Source: Paraburkholderia sp. BL9I2N2 (lineage in GTDB: Bacteria > Pseudomonadota > Gammaproteobacteria > Burkholderiales > Burkholderiaceae). From it: a stretch of DNA of 64,000 nt. The stretch's first letter is position 1; every line of letters starts with the position of its first letter. Of this stretch, positions 1 through 8,712 are shown piece by piece. The translations under genes and the position numbers were made by a program. The notes under the pieces are model-generated. The model had not been told where the DNA came from. It saw nothing but the letters and a program-made list of their open reading frames with translations, and made no database searches. The stretch is from NCBI RefSeq assembly GCF_004339745.1, contig NZ_SMGP01000001.1, positions 3,658,001-3,722,000 on the forward strand. The letters are read 5' to 3'.

Positions 1-791
1 TCGACTTCGAGATCGAGGACAGCACGCGTGAGCCGATCGCCAACATGGCCGATCTGATCAACAACGTGCCCGCCGCGCGTCTCTTCGACGAGATGCTCAA
101 GCTGATGCTGTCGGGCCATGCGCTCGCGTGTTTGAAACGCCTGCGCCAGGAAGGCCTGCATCATGGCCTGCTGCCCTTGCTCGACGTGGTGCTCGAGCAA
201 CCTATCGGCGAGAAGTTCATCACGTTGGCCCTGAACAACACAGATGCCCGCGTGCGCGCCGGCAAGCCGGTGTCGCCGGGCTTCCTGTTCGCCACGTTGT
301 TGTGGCACGACGTGCAGCAGCGCTGGCAAAAATTTGAAGCGAACGGCGAATATCCGGTACCCGCACTGCATCGCGCGATGGACGACGTCCTCGACATGCA
401 AACGGAGAAACTCGCGATCCACAAGCGCTTCTCGTCGGATATGCGCGAGATCTGGGGCCTGCAGTTGCGCCTCGAAAAACGCTCCGGAAGAAGTGCGCTG
501 AAGCTGCTGGAACACCAAAGATTTAGAGCGGGGTATGATTTCCTCCTGTTGCGCTGCGAATCGGGCGAACTCGATGAGTCGGTCGGTGCGTGGTGGACGG
601 AGTTCATTGAAGGAGACATCGCCGCACGTGAGGCATTGCTCACGCAAGGCGGGAAGGACCGAAGCCCCAGAAAACGACGGCGGCGCAGCAGTGGCGCCAG
701 AAACCGCAAGCCGGGTGACGGATTGGAGGGCGGTACGCCAGCCGAACGCACAGCCGACGACGCGAGCCATGACGGCCCGCACGAAGACTGA
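1..791 (+). CDS. pcnB: Poly(A) polymerase I, C-terminal part (gene starts before the window)
   Basis: The open frame runs in from the left edge (codons in phase from base 3) and ends at 791, so only about the last 260 residues are present. The segment with LINNVPAARLFDEMLKLML and the following helical region match the RNA-binding and C-terminal part of bacterial poly(A) polymerase, which adds 3' oligo(A) tails that promote RNA decay. The nucleotidyltransferase head lies outside the window. The last 50 or so residues are low-complexity and very basic (RKRRRRSSGARNRK), typical of the disordered PcnB tail. folK follows 48 bp later, an order common in beta- and gammaproteobacteria. The family call is from recalled similarity. 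Confidence 0.9.
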   Translation, partial: DFEIEDSTREPIANMADLINNVPAARLFDEMLKLMLSGHALACLKRLRQEGLHHGLLPLLDVVLEQPIGEKFITLALNNTDARVRAGKPVSPGFLFATLLWHDVQQRWQKFEANGEYPVPALHRAMDDVLDMQTEKLAIHKRFSSDMREIWGLQLRLEKRSGRSALKLLEHQRFRAGYDFLLLRCESGELDESVGAWWTEFIEGDIAAREALLTQGGKDRSPRKRRRRSSGARNRKPGDGLEGGTPAERTADDASHDGPHED

Positions 792-839
792 CCTAGCGTT
801 CGCTGTTGCCGTCGAACGAAAGTTGCAGGAAGTTATGCC

Positions 840-1385
840 ATGACGGTTGCTTATCTCGGCCTCGGCGCGAATCTCGGGGACGCGCGCCAGACCCTGAAAG
901 ACGCGGTGGTGTGCCTCGCACAACAGCACACCATCACCGTGCTCGCCAAGTCGAGCCTGTATCGCACTGCCCCGATCGACGCGGGCGGTGACGATTATTT
1001 CAACTGCGTCGTGAAGATCGATACGACGCTCCCCGTGCGGCATCTGCTTGCGCTGTGCCACAAGATCGAGCATCAGTTCGGCCGCGAGCGGCCGTTTCGC
1101 AATGCCCCGCGCACGCTCGATCTGGACATTCTGCTGTTCGGCGATCAATCGATCGACGAAGCCGATCTGATCGTGCCGCATCCACGTTTGATCGAACGCG
1201 CTTTCGCGCTGGTGCCGCTCATCGAGATCGACCCCACGCTGGTCATCCCGCAACATGGCCGCGCCGAAGCGCTGCTCAGCGGCGTGAGCGATCAGCGCAT
1301 CGAGAAGGTGAAGGGGCCTTGCCAGTGTCCTATGCTCAATGCATTGGCCGCCGAGAGCACGCCACCCAAAGGCCGCTGCGAATGA
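840..1385 (+). CDS. folK: 6-hydroxymethyl-7,8-dihydropterin pyrophosphokinase (HPPK)
   Basis: A 181-residue protein that transfers pyrophosphate from ATP to 6-hydroxymethyl-dihydropterin in folate synthesis. Family marks are visible: the N-terminal AYLGLGANLGD strand-loop, the central YRTAPID segment, and the signature RTLDLDILLFGD that carries the metal-binding aspartates, followed by VPHPRLIERAFALVPL. The length is slightly above the usual 160 because of a short C-terminal tail. The stop overlaps the start of the next gene (ATGA, 1382-1385), so the two are probably translationally coupled. The pABA synthase needed for the same pathway is at 3255-5171. Confidence 0.95.
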   Translation: MTVAYLGLGANLGDARQTLKDAVVCLAQQHTITVLAKSSLYRTAPIDAGGDDYFNCVVKIDTTLPVRHLLALCHKIEHQFGRERPFRNAPRTLDLDILLFGDQSIDEADLIVPHPRLIERAFALVPLIEIDPTLVIPQHGRAEALLSGVSDQRIEKVKGPCQCPMLNALAAESTPPKGRCE

Positions 1386-2062
1386 ATTCAACGCCGCTCA
1401 CCGTCACGGCGCCGCAACTGCGGCCTCCGTTCGGCTATCTCGCGATCGAAGGGCCGATCGGCGTCGGCAAGACGTCGCTCGCACGCCGCCTCGCGCAGCG
1501 CTGGTCGATGCACGAACTGTTCGAACGGCCGCAGGACAATCCTTTCCTCGAACGCTTTTATCGCGACACCGCGCGTTACGCGTTGCCCACGCAACTGCAC
1601 TTTGCCTTGCAGCGCGCGCAGCAGGCGCAGGACGTGAGCACGGCGCACTTGTCGGGCACGCCGCTGATCGCCGATTTCATGACGCAGAAGAACGACATCT
1701 TCGCGCGTCTGACGCTACAGGAAGACGAGTGGCAGTTGTATCGCGCGCTTGCCGCGCGGATCGACGTCAACGCGCCGGCGCCCGACTTCGTGGTCTATCT
1801 GCAGGCGAGTCCCGAGGTGCTGTTCGCGCGCATCCAGAAGCGCGCGGTGCCAATGGAACTGCAGATTTCCGACGCGTATTTGCACGCGCTGTGCGACGCG
1901 TACAACGAGTTTTTCTATCACTACGACCGCACGCCCGTGCTGACGGTCAACGCCGAACACCTCAATCCGCTCGACTCGGACGCGGACCTTGCGCTGCTCG
2001 CCGAACGCATCGAAACCATGCGCGGCCGCAAGGAGTTCTTTGTCAAAGGCACGTCGCTGTAA
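1382..2062 (+). CDS. Deoxynucleoside kinase (deoxyadenosine/deoxyguanosine kinase family)
   Basis: A 226-residue P-loop kinase. The start is the ATG at 1382 that overlaps the folK stop; the open frame extends further upstream only inside folK. YLAIEGPIGVGKTSLARRL near residues 20-38 is the Walker A region, DNPFLERFY is the nucleoside-site motif of the dNK family, and the later RIQKRAVPMELQISDAYL resembles the lid and ERS-like region. It probably phosphorylates purine deoxynucleosides for salvage; the exact base specificity cannot be read from the sequence. It lies between folK and panB, as is usual in Burkholderiales. Confidence 0.85.
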   Translation: MNSTPLTVTAPQLRPPFGYLAIEGPIGVGKTSLARRLAQRWSMHELFERPQDNPFLERFYRDTARYALPTQLHFALQRAQQAQDVSTAHLSGTPLIADFMTQKNDIFARLTLQEDEWQLYRALAARIDVNAPAPDFVVYLQASPEVLFARIQKRAVPMELQISDAYLHALCDAYNEFFYHYDRTPVLTVNAEHLNPLDSDADLALLAERIETMRGRKEFFVKGTSL

Positions 2063-2100
2063 GCGGCGCCGCCACCTCTCTTTTCTCAACGGATTGACCC

Positions 2101-2916
2101 ATGACCTATTTGCAGGAAGCGAGCCGGAACGCCATCACCGTGCCGAAACTGCAGGCAATGCGCGATGCCGGCGAAAAAATCGCCATGCTCACCTGCTACG
2201 ACGCGAGCTTTGCCGCGCTGCTGGATCGCGCGGGCGTCGACGTGCTGTTGATCGGCGACTCGCTCGGCAACGTGCTGCAAGGCCAGACGACCACCCTGCC
2301 CGTGGCGCTCGCCGACATCGCGTATCACACGGCTAGCGTGGCGCGTGCGCGGCCCGCGGCGCTAATCGTGGCCGACTTGCCGTTCGGCACCTACGGCACG
2401 CCGGAAGACGCCTTCAGAAGCTCGGTGGAGTTGATGCGCGCCGGCGCGCAGATGGTGAAGCTCGAAGGCGGCGAATGGCTCGCGGACACGGTGCGCTTCC
2501 TGGTGGAACGTTCGATTCCCGTATGCGCGCACGTCGGTCTGACGCCGCAATCCGTGCATGCGTTCGGCGGCTTCAAGGTGCAAGGCAAAACCGAGGCGGG
2601 CGCGACGCAGTTGATGCGCGACTCGCTCGCCGTCCAGCAGGCCGGCGCGCAGTTGATCGTGATGGAAGCGATTCCGACGCTGCTCGCAAGCGACGTGACG
2701 AAACAGTTGCGCATTCCGACGATCGGCATCGGCGCGGGCGTGGATTGTTCGGGTCAGGTGCTGGTGCTGCACGACATGCTGGGCATTTTCCCCGGCAAAC
2801 GGCCGCGCTTTGTGAAGGATTTCATGCAAGGGCAGCCGAGTATTCTGGCGGCCGTGGAAGCGTACGTGTCTGCGGTGAAGGACGGTTCGTTTCCTGGGCC
2901 GGAGCACACGTTCTGA
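2101..2916 (+). CDS. panB: Ketopantoate hydroxymethyltransferase
   Basis: A 271-residue TIM-barrel enzyme that transfers a hydroxymethyl group from methylene-tetrahydrofolate to 2-oxoisovalerate, the first committed step to pantothenate and CoA. The sequence shows the expected MLTCYDASFA, LLIGDSLGNVLQG, VKLEGG and HVGLTPQSVH blocks and ends normally. It starts 38 bp after the kinase gene, probably in one transcript, and links to folate supply through its cofactor. A clear intrinsic terminator follows at 2943-2966, so this closes the unit. Confidence 0.96.
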   Translation: MTYLQEASRNAITVPKLQAMRDAGEKIAMLTCYDASFAALLDRAGVDVLLIGDSLGNVLQGQTTTLPVALADIAYHTASVARARPAALIVADLPFGTYGTPEDAFRSSVELMRAGAQMVKLEGGEWLADTVRFLVERSIPVCAHVGLTPQSVHAFGGFKVQGKTEAGATQLMRDSLAVQQAGAQLIVMEAIPTLLASDVTKQLRIPTIGIGAGVDCSGQVLVLHDMLGIFPGKRPRFVKDFMQGQPSILAAVEAYVSAVKDGSFPGPEHTF

Positions 2917-2942
2917 GTTTCAAGCGATAGAGAATGCGGCGG

Positions 2943-2966
2943 AACGGGCGTCTTCGCGCCCGTTTT
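2943..2966 (+). terminator. Intrinsic terminator after panB
   Basis: An 8-bp perfect stem, AACGGGCG with CGCCCGTT, separated by a 6-base loop and ending in a short T run, 26 bp after the panB stop. Confidence 0.8.
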
Positions 2967-3055
2967 GAGACCGATCCGATATCGTATGCAAAGCTGGTTG
3001 TCTGTCTTCGTCTTCCTGTTAATGCGGCTTGGCCGCGAGCCGGGGAGAGACCACC

Positions 3056-3190
3056 ATGAGCCCATTTTGCCTGATCGATGTAGCGGGAATCCGCGACCAC
3101 GCCACCGTACCTCATGACGTGCGGGAATCCGCCTGGCATGCGCGCCTGACCGGCTGGATGGCTCGGCTACGGCATGTTCTTCACGGCTGA
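3056..3190 (+). CDS. Possible 44-residue protein, unknown
   Basis: An ATG frame of 44 codons with a purine-rich ribosome site (GGGGAGAGA) 5-6 bases upstream, in the 338-bp gap between the panB terminator and the end of pabBC. The predicted product has an N-terminal MSPFCLIDVAG and a basic, Trp-containing C-terminus (WMARLRHVLHG). I do not recognise it. The ribosome site is the only positive sign; it could be chance in GC-rich DNA. The rest of this gap holds nothing I can name. Confidence 0.3.
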   Translation: MSPFCLIDVAGIRDHATVPHDVRESAWHARLTGWMARLRHVLHG

Positions 3191-3254
3191 AGCTCCAGCG
3201 GCCGGCCTGCACCGCGTTGCCTACTGCGGTCAGCGGCTTGCTCTCTCGCCTCTC

Positions 3255-5171
3255 TCAGTCCACAATCCGCGCCGGTACCGCGCCTCGCAGCGCATTGCAC
3301 ACCATTAGCGCTTCGGCGTTTTGCAAATCCGTCCGGCTCAGCACACGTTCGGCCACCTGCAAATCCGACACGTCCTCGAGTAGAACGCCGCGCATCACGC
3401 CGGGTAGTACGCCCGACACAAGCGGCGGTGTCCACCAGCGCCCACCCAACTTCACCAACACATTCGAACGGCCGCCTTCGGTCAACTCGCCTTGCGCGTT
3501 GAAGAACAACGTATCGAATGCGCCCTTCGCTTCGGCTTCGCGCCAGCCGCGATCGTATTCGGCGCGGCGCGTCGTTTTGTGGCGTAGCAGCGGGTCGGCG
3601 GCGTCGGTTGCCGGGAAAGCGTGATCGGGTCCAAGCAGCACGCCGACTGTCGATTCGGCTAGCGGCGTCAATACCGCGGCAGTGATCTGTATCGTGCCGT
3701 TTTTGCTCAACGCAAGCCGCATGCGATGCGGCGTGTGCGCAGGCAGCGACGCACACTTCGCCGCGATCTCTGCGCTAATGGCGTTTGCGTCGTCAAGTTT
3801 GAAGCCGAGCGTCGCGGCGCTCGACGAGAGCCGTGCGAGATGGCGTGATAGATGCCGCACGCCCTCTTCGCGTGTCGCATACATCGTTTCGAATAGCTCG
3901 AAACCCGGCTCGGCGCCGGTCAGAAAGCTGGCCTTCAATTGGCACTCCGCATATTCGTCTGTGGCGATGCTGTCGAGCACGATGCCCGCGCCGACGCCCA
4001 TCTTGCCTTCTAGTTGGCCAGTTTGTGTCGACCGGCTCAACGTCAGCGTGCGGATCGCGACGGATAAGCAGAAGTCGCCACAGGCGGTCTGGTTTGCTTC
4101 GAGCGTGGTTGTGTCTGTGGGATCAGCAGCCGATGAAGGCGCATCCAGCCAACCAATCGCGCCGGTATAGAGCCCGCGTGGCGTGCTCTCGAGTTCATCG
4201 ATCAACTGCATCGTGCGATGCTTCGGCGCGCCGGTGATCGAGCCGCAAGGAAACAACGCGCGCAATATTCCGGCGAACGACGTGCCGGGCCGCAACGTCG
4301 CATGCACCGTCGAGGTCATCTGCCACACCGACGCATACGGCTCGACCGAAAACAACGCCGGCACTTTGACCGAGCCTGTTTGCGCGACCCGCGACAGATC
4401 ATTGCGCAACAGGTCGACGATCATCACGTTTTCGGCGCGGTTTTTCGGATCGTTGCCGAGGAATTCGGCAGCGCGCCGGTCCGCCGCCGGGTCGTCCGAG
4501 CGCGGCGCCGTGCCTTTCATCGGCCGCGCACGCAACATCGCGCCCTGCTTCTCGATGAAGAGCTCCGGTGAGCAGGACAGCACCCACTGTCCGCCCGGCA
4601 ACGCGATCAGCGCGCCATACGGCACCGGCTGACGCGCCCTCAACCGCCGATACAGCGCGGTCGGCGAGCCGAATACGTCGAAACCGAGCCGATACGTGTA
4701 GTTGACCTGATACGAATCCCCCGCGCGCAGGGCCGAGTGAATGGCATCGATCGACGCATTGAATTGCGCCGTGTCGACGCTCGCGCGCACGTTGGCCGTA
4801 CCCGCCACTGATGGCTCGGCCGTGCCTTCGTCGCGCGCCATGAGCCATGTGTCGACCTCTTCGCGAGCAAGCTTCTCGCAATGTTCGAACAATAAAAAAC
4901 GCAGCGTGGCATCGCCACGCTGCGTTTTCAGAGACTGGTGTACTTCTCCGTCGAGTAGATTCCGGCCGAACTCATAGTCGGCGAGCACGACAGCATGCAA
5001 ACCTCGCTGCGTCTCAGCGACCACGGTCTCGCACACGGCTTCGAGCTGCGCGGCATCCGCACACACCCGTTCATGCACAAAACCCGTGTACAGACGACTC
5101 GAACGGCGCGCCGCCGTCGCGTCGCAATCGTCGAGCAACGCGAACACCGCGTCGCGCTCATCTGCCGTCAT
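3255..5171 (-). CDS. pabB: Fused aminodeoxychorismate synthase component I / aminodeoxychorismate lyase
   Basis: A 638-residue fusion. Residues about 100-370 are a chorismate-binding (PabB/TrpE) domain with YQVNYTYRL, SCSPELF, PMKGTAPR and FPCGSITGAPK; the Lys of PMKGT is the one that distinguishes aminodeoxychorismate synthase. Residues from about 425 are a PLP-dependent PabC-like lyase, with the PLP lysine expected in HKTTRR near 525. Together they convert chorismate plus ammonia to p-aminobenzoate for folate. The first ATG is at 5171; a TTG six codons upstream is a less likely start. It lies 25 bp after dnaJ on the same strand, so it may be read through from the heat-shock genes. The glutaminase PabA is not in the window. 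Confidence 0.9.
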   Translation of the reverse strand: MTADERDAVFALLDDCDATAARRSSRLYTGFVHERVCADAAQLEAVCETVVAETQRGLHAVVLADYEFGRNLLDGEVHQSLKTQRGDATLRFLLFEHCEKLAREEVDTWLMARDEGTAEPSVAGTANVRASVDTAQFNASIDAIHSALRAGDSYQVNYTYRLGFDVFGSPTALYRRLRARQPVPYGALIALPGGQWVLSCSPELFIEKQGAMLRARPMKGTAPRSDDPAADRRAAEFLGNDPKNRAENVMIVDLLRNDLSRVAQTGSVKVPALFSVEPYASVWQMTSTVHATLRPGTSFAGILRALFPCGSITGAPKHRTMQLIDELESTPRGLYTGAIGWLDAPSSAADPTDTTTLEANQTACGDFCLSVAIRTLTLSRSTQTGQLEGKMGVGAGIVLDSIATDEYAECQLKASFLTGAEPGFELFETMYATREEGVRHLSRHLARLSSSAATLGFKLDDANAISAEIAAKCASLPAHTPHRMRLALSKNGTIQITAAVLTPLAESTVGVLLGPDHAFPATDAADPLLRHKTTRRAEYDRGWREAEAKGAFDTLFFNAQGELTEGGRSNVLVKLGGRWWTPPLVSGVLPGVMRGVLLEDVSDLQVAERVLSRTDLQNAEALMVCNALRGAVPARIVD

Positions 5172-5196
5172 ACCTACCGCCAACTTCAAACTGCCA

Positions 5197-6336
5197 TTAA
5201 TCGAAGAAACTCTTCACCCGATCGAACCAGCTCTTGCTTTGCGGACTATGCCGCGAGCCACCCTCGACCAATGCCTTCTCGAACTGCTTGAGCAGATCGC
5301 GTTGCGGCTCGGTGAGCTTGACCGGCGTTTCGACTTGCACGTGCACGTACAGATCGCCGGCAATGCTCGAACGCAGCCCCTTGATGCCCTTGCCACGCAG
5401 ACGGAACGTCTTGCCCGACTGCGTGCCTTCCGGCACGGTGAAGCTGGCGCGGCCCGCGAGGGTCGGCACTTCGATTTCGCCGCCGAGCGCTGCGGTGGTG
5501 AACGGAATCGGCATCTGGCAATGCAGATCGTCGCCGTCGCGCTCGAAAACCGAGTGCTGCTTGATGTGAATCTCGACGTACAGATCGCCCGACGGGCCGC
5601 CGTTGATACCCGGCTCGCCATTGCCGGCGGAACGGATACGCATGCCGTCGTCGATACCTGCCGGGATCTTCACTTCCAGCGTCTTGGTTTCCTTCACCTT
5701 GCCCGCGCCGTGGCAGTGGCCGCACGGTTCAGGAATGTAGGTGCCGGTGCCGTGGCACTTCGGGCAGGTTTGCTGAATGCTGAAAAAGCCTTGCGACATA
5801 CGCACCGAACCCGAACCGCTACAGGTCGGGCAGGTTTCCGGCTTGGTGCCGGGCTTGGCGCCCGAACCGTGACAGACTTCGCACGAGACCCAGCTCGGCA
5901 CGCGAATCTGCGTGTCATAGCCGTGTGCGGCCTGTTCCAGCGTGATTTCCATGCTGTAGCGCAGATCGGCGCCGCGATACACCTGCGGGCCGGCGCGGCC
6001 GCCGCCGCGTGCGGCACCACCGGCCGCCTGGCCGAAGATGTCGCCGAAGATATCGCCGAATGCGTCGGCAAACCCGCCGAAGCCTTGCGCCCCGGCACCG
6101 CCCATGTTCGGATCGACGCCCGCGTGGCCGTACTGATCGTACGCGGCACGCTTTTGCGAGTCCGAGAGCATTTCATAGGCTTCCTTCACCTCTTTGAAAT
6201 GCTCTTCCGCATCCTTGTTGCCCGGATTGCGGTCGGGGTGGTGCTTCATCGCCAGCTTGCGATAAGCCTTCTTGATTTCGTCGTCGCTCGCGTTCTTTGC
6301 GACGCCCAGAACCTCGTAGTAATCCCGTTTCGCCAT
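5197..6336 (-). CDS. dnaJ: Co-chaperone DnaJ (Hsp40)
   Basis: A 379-residue class I J-protein. The J domain carries KHHPDRN near residues 31-37. A Gly/Phe-rich linker follows, then four zinc-binding CxxCxGxG repeats (CEVCHGSG, CPTCSGSG, CPKCHGTG, CGHCHGAG), then the substrate-binding C-terminal domains. It stimulates DnaK ATPase and delivers unfolded clients. It is transcribed after dnaK across a 280-bp spacer. The ATG has an in-frame TGA nine bases upstream, which fixes the start, but no clear Shine-Dalgarno; a strong one (GAGGAG, 6373-6378) sits further up ahead of an out-of-frame GTG at 6367. Confidence 0.97.
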   Translation of the reverse strand: MAKRDYYEVLGVAKNASDDEIKKAYRKLAMKHHPDRNPGNKDAEEHFKEVKEAYEMLSDSQKRAAYDQYGHAGVDPNMGGAGAQGFGGFADAFGDIFGDIFGQAAGGAARGGGRAGPQVYRGADLRYSMEITLEQAAHGYDTQIRVPSWVSCEVCHGSGAKPGTKPETCPTCSGSGSVRMSQGFFSIQQTCPKCHGTGTYIPEPCGHCHGAGKVKETKTLEVKIPAGIDDGMRIRSAGNGEPGINGGPSGDLYVEIHIKQHSVFERDGDDLHCQMPIPFTTAALGGEIEVPTLAGRASFTVPEGTQSGKTFRLRGKGIKGLRSSIAGDLYVHVQVETPVKLTEPQRDLLKQFEKALVEGGSRHSPQSKSWFDRVKSFFD

Positions 6337-6567
6337 ATCGGTTCAACGCCACTCGCGCAATGCGCACGGTGGCTCCTCTTGAATGCTGGAGTCTCACGAC
6401 TCGTCCGGCCGTCGTTTCATGCCGCCTGAATGCGGCTCAAAACAACGCCCTCCATAAAACAAATGTGCCCGGAGAGCCTAAAAGGCTCGCCAGGCGTGAT
6501 AACCGCTCTTGCACGTTTCTGCTGTCCTGCTGTTCGACAAAGCTGGCGCAGTCTCCGGTGCAGCCGG

Positions 6568-6591
6568 GCCGCACACAAGGCTGTGTGCGGC
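6568..6591 (-). other. Stem-loop in the dnaK-dnaJ spacer
   Basis: A perfect 10-bp inverted repeat, GCCGCACACA with TGTGTGCGGC, around a 4-base loop, 26 bases past the dnaK stop. On the minus (transcribed) strand no T run follows, so it is more likely an mRNA-stabilising or partial-termination hairpin than a full terminator. It could help set more DnaK than DnaJ. Confidence 0.5.
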
Positions 6592-6616
6592 TTTACGGTC
6601 GAAAGGCGACCTGGCT

Positions 6617-8569
6617 TTAGTCTTTCTTGACTTCCTTGAACTCGGCGTCGACCACGTCGTCCTGCTGGTGGCTCGCGCCACCGGCCGTTGCACCCGGGCT
6701 TGCCGCGCCCGCTGCCGCTGCTTCGGCACCTTGCGCAGCCTGCATGTCGGCGTACATCTTCTCGCCCATCTTCTGCGAGGCGGTGGCCACCACTTCGATC
6801 TTGGCTTCGATCGCGGCCTTGTCGCTCGAACCGCTCTTCAGCGTTTCTTCGAGGTCCTTCAGCGCGGCTTCGATCTTTTCCTTCTCAGAAGCTTCCAGCT
6901 TGTCGCCGTATTCGGTGAGCGCCTTCTTCGTGCTGTGGACCAGCGCGTCGCCCTGGTTGCGCGCATCGGCCAGTTCACGCAGCTTGTGATCTTCTTCCGC
7001 GTTCGCTTCGGCGTCCTTCACCATCTTCTCGATTTCGGCTTCGGACAGACCCGAGTTTGCCTTGATCGTGATGCGGTTTTCCTTGCCGGTCGCCTTGTCT
7101 TTCGCGCCGACGTGCAGAATGCCGTTCGCGTCGATGTCGAAGCTCACCTCGATCTGCGGCGTGCCGCGCGGTGCCGGCGGAATGCCTTCCAGATTGAACT
7201 CGCCCAGCAGCTTGTTGCCCGCTGCCATTTCGCGTTCGCCCTGGAACACCTTGATCGTCACGGCGCCCTGATTGTCGTCGGCCGTCGAATAGACCTGGGC
7301 GTGCTTGGTCGGGATCGTGGTGTTCTTGTTGATCATCTTCGTCATCACGCCGCCGAGCGTTTCGATGCCGAGCGACAGCGGGGTCACGTCGAGCAGCAGA
7401 ACGTCCTTGCGGTCGCCCGACAGAACCTGGCCTTGAATCGCGGCGCCCACGGCGACGGCTTCGTCCGGGTTCACGTCACGGCGCGGATCCTTGCCGAAGA
7501 ACTCCTTGACCTTTTCCTGCACCTTCGGCATGCGGGTCATACCGCCGACGAGAATCACGTCGTCGATTTCGCCGACCTTCACGCCTGCGTCCTTGATCGC
7601 CACGCGGCACGGTTCGATGGTGCGTTCGATCAGCTCTTCAACCAGCGCTTCCAGCTTCGCACGCGTAATTTTCAGGTTCAAGTGCTTCGGACCCGACGCG
7701 TCGGCCGTGATGTACGGCAGGTTGATTTCGGTTTGCTGGCTCGACGACAGTTCGATCTTCGCCTTTTCAGCCGATTCCTTCAGGCGTTGCAGCGCGAGCA
7801 CATCTTTCGACAGATCCACGCCCTGTTCTTTCTTGAACTCGGCAATGATGTAATCGATGATGCGCTGGTCGAAGTCTTCACCGCCCAGGAACGTATCGCC
7901 GTTCGTGGAGAGCACTTCAAACTGCATTTCACCGTCGACGTCCGCGATTTCGATGATCGACACGTCGAACGTACCGCCGCCCAGGTCATACACCGCGATC
8001 TTGCGGTCGCCCTTTTCGGCCTTGTCCAGACCGAACGCCAGAGCGGCTGCCGTCGGCTCGTTGATAATCCGCTTCACTTCCAGACCGGCGATGCGGCCTG
8101 CATCTTTGGTTGCCTGGCGCTGGCTGTCGTTGAAGTACGCGGGAACCGTGATCACAGCTTCCGTGACCGGCTCGCCGAGATAGTCTTCAGCGGTCTTCTT
8201 CATCTTGCGCAGCACTTCCGCGGAGATTTGCGGCGGAGCGAGCTTCTGATCGCGCACTTCGACCCATGCGTCGCCGTTATCGGCTTTCATGATCTTGTAC
8301 GGCATCAGGCCGATGTCTTTCTGCACTTCTTTTTCTTCGAAGCGGCGGCCGATCAGGCGCTTGACTGCGTACAGCGTGTTCTTCGGGTTGGTGACCGACT
8401 GACGCTTCGCAGGCGCGCCGACGAGGATCTCGCCGTCTTCCATGTAAGCGATGATCGACGGCGTGGTGCGCGCACCTTCCGAGTTCTCGATCACCTTGAC
8501 CGAATTGCCTTCCATGATCGCCACGCACGAGTTGGTCGTGCCGAGGTCGATGCCGATGATTTTGCCCAT
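6617..8569 (-). CDS. dnaK: Chaperone DnaK (Hsp70)
   Basis: A 650-residue Hsp70. The start at 8569 (MGKIIGIDLGTTNSCVAI) has a TAGGAGAT ribosome site; the open frame extends 26 codons further but without support. The ATPase domain shows the phosphate-1 DLGTTNS motif, AVITVPAYFNDSQR, the AVYDLGGGTFDVSII block and ILVGGMTRMP. The substrate domain follows (DVTPLSLGIETLGG), and the tail ends in DDVVDAEFKEVKKD, the typical extreme C-terminus. It folds and refolds proteins with DnaJ and GrpE and controls sigma-32 levels. A sigma-32-like site lies upstream at 8663-8691. Confidence 0.98.
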   Translation of the reverse strand: MGKIIGIDLGTTNSCVAIMEGNSVKVIENSEGARTTPSIIAYMEDGEILVGAPAKRQSVTNPKNTLYAVKRLIGRRFEEKEVQKDIGLMPYKIMKADNGDAWVEVRDQKLAPPQISAEVLRKMKKTAEDYLGEPVTEAVITVPAYFNDSQRQATKDAGRIAGLEVKRIINEPTAAALAFGLDKAEKGDRKIAVYDLGGGTFDVSIIEIADVDGEMQFEVLSTNGDTFLGGEDFDQRIIDYIIAEFKKEQGVDLSKDVLALQRLKESAEKAKIELSSSQQTEINLPYITADASGPKHLNLKITRAKLEALVEELIERTIEPCRVAIKDAGVKVGEIDDVILVGGMTRMPKVQEKVKEFFGKDPRRDVNPDEAVAVGAAIQGQVLSGDRKDVLLLDVTPLSLGIETLGGVMTKMINKNTTIPTKHAQVYSTADDNQGAVTIKVFQGEREMAAGNKLLGEFNLEGIPPAPRGTPQIEVSFDIDANGILHVGAKDKATGKENRITIKANSGLSEAEIEKMVKDAEANAEEDHKLRELADARNQGDALVHSTKKALTEYGDKLEASEKEKIEAALKDLEETLKSGSSDKAAIEAKIEVVATASQKMGEKMYADMQAAQGAEAAAAGAASPGATAGGASHQQDDVVDAEFKEVKKD

Positions 8570-8662
8570 TTTTACTAATCTCCTAACTTTGATCGCTGCG
8601 GGAAGCGCCTTGTTTGCCCAGCTGGCGGTAAGGCGATCCGCTCTCAATTCCTACCTGCACTC

Positions 8663-8691
8663 AACATAAGTGCGTCCGCATCGTTTTCAAG
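8663..8691 (-). promoter_or_regulatory. Candidate sigma-32 promoter before dnaK
   Basis: On the minus strand, a perfect CTTGAAA (8685-8691) is followed after 13 bases by ACTTATGTT (8663-8671), which only partly fits the CCCCATnT -10 consensus. It sits about 95 bp before the dnaK start. The -35 is convincing and the -10 is weak. Confidence 0.4.
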
Positions 8692-8712
8692 ACCTCTTTT
8701 GCGATGCGGTCT

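Noticed and set aside
6509..8578. 689-codon plus-strand ORF opposite dnaK
   Set aside because: It is the antisense mirror of dnaK; long antisense frames are common in GC-rich DNA. Composition is Arg/His/Leu-rich with no recognisable domain.
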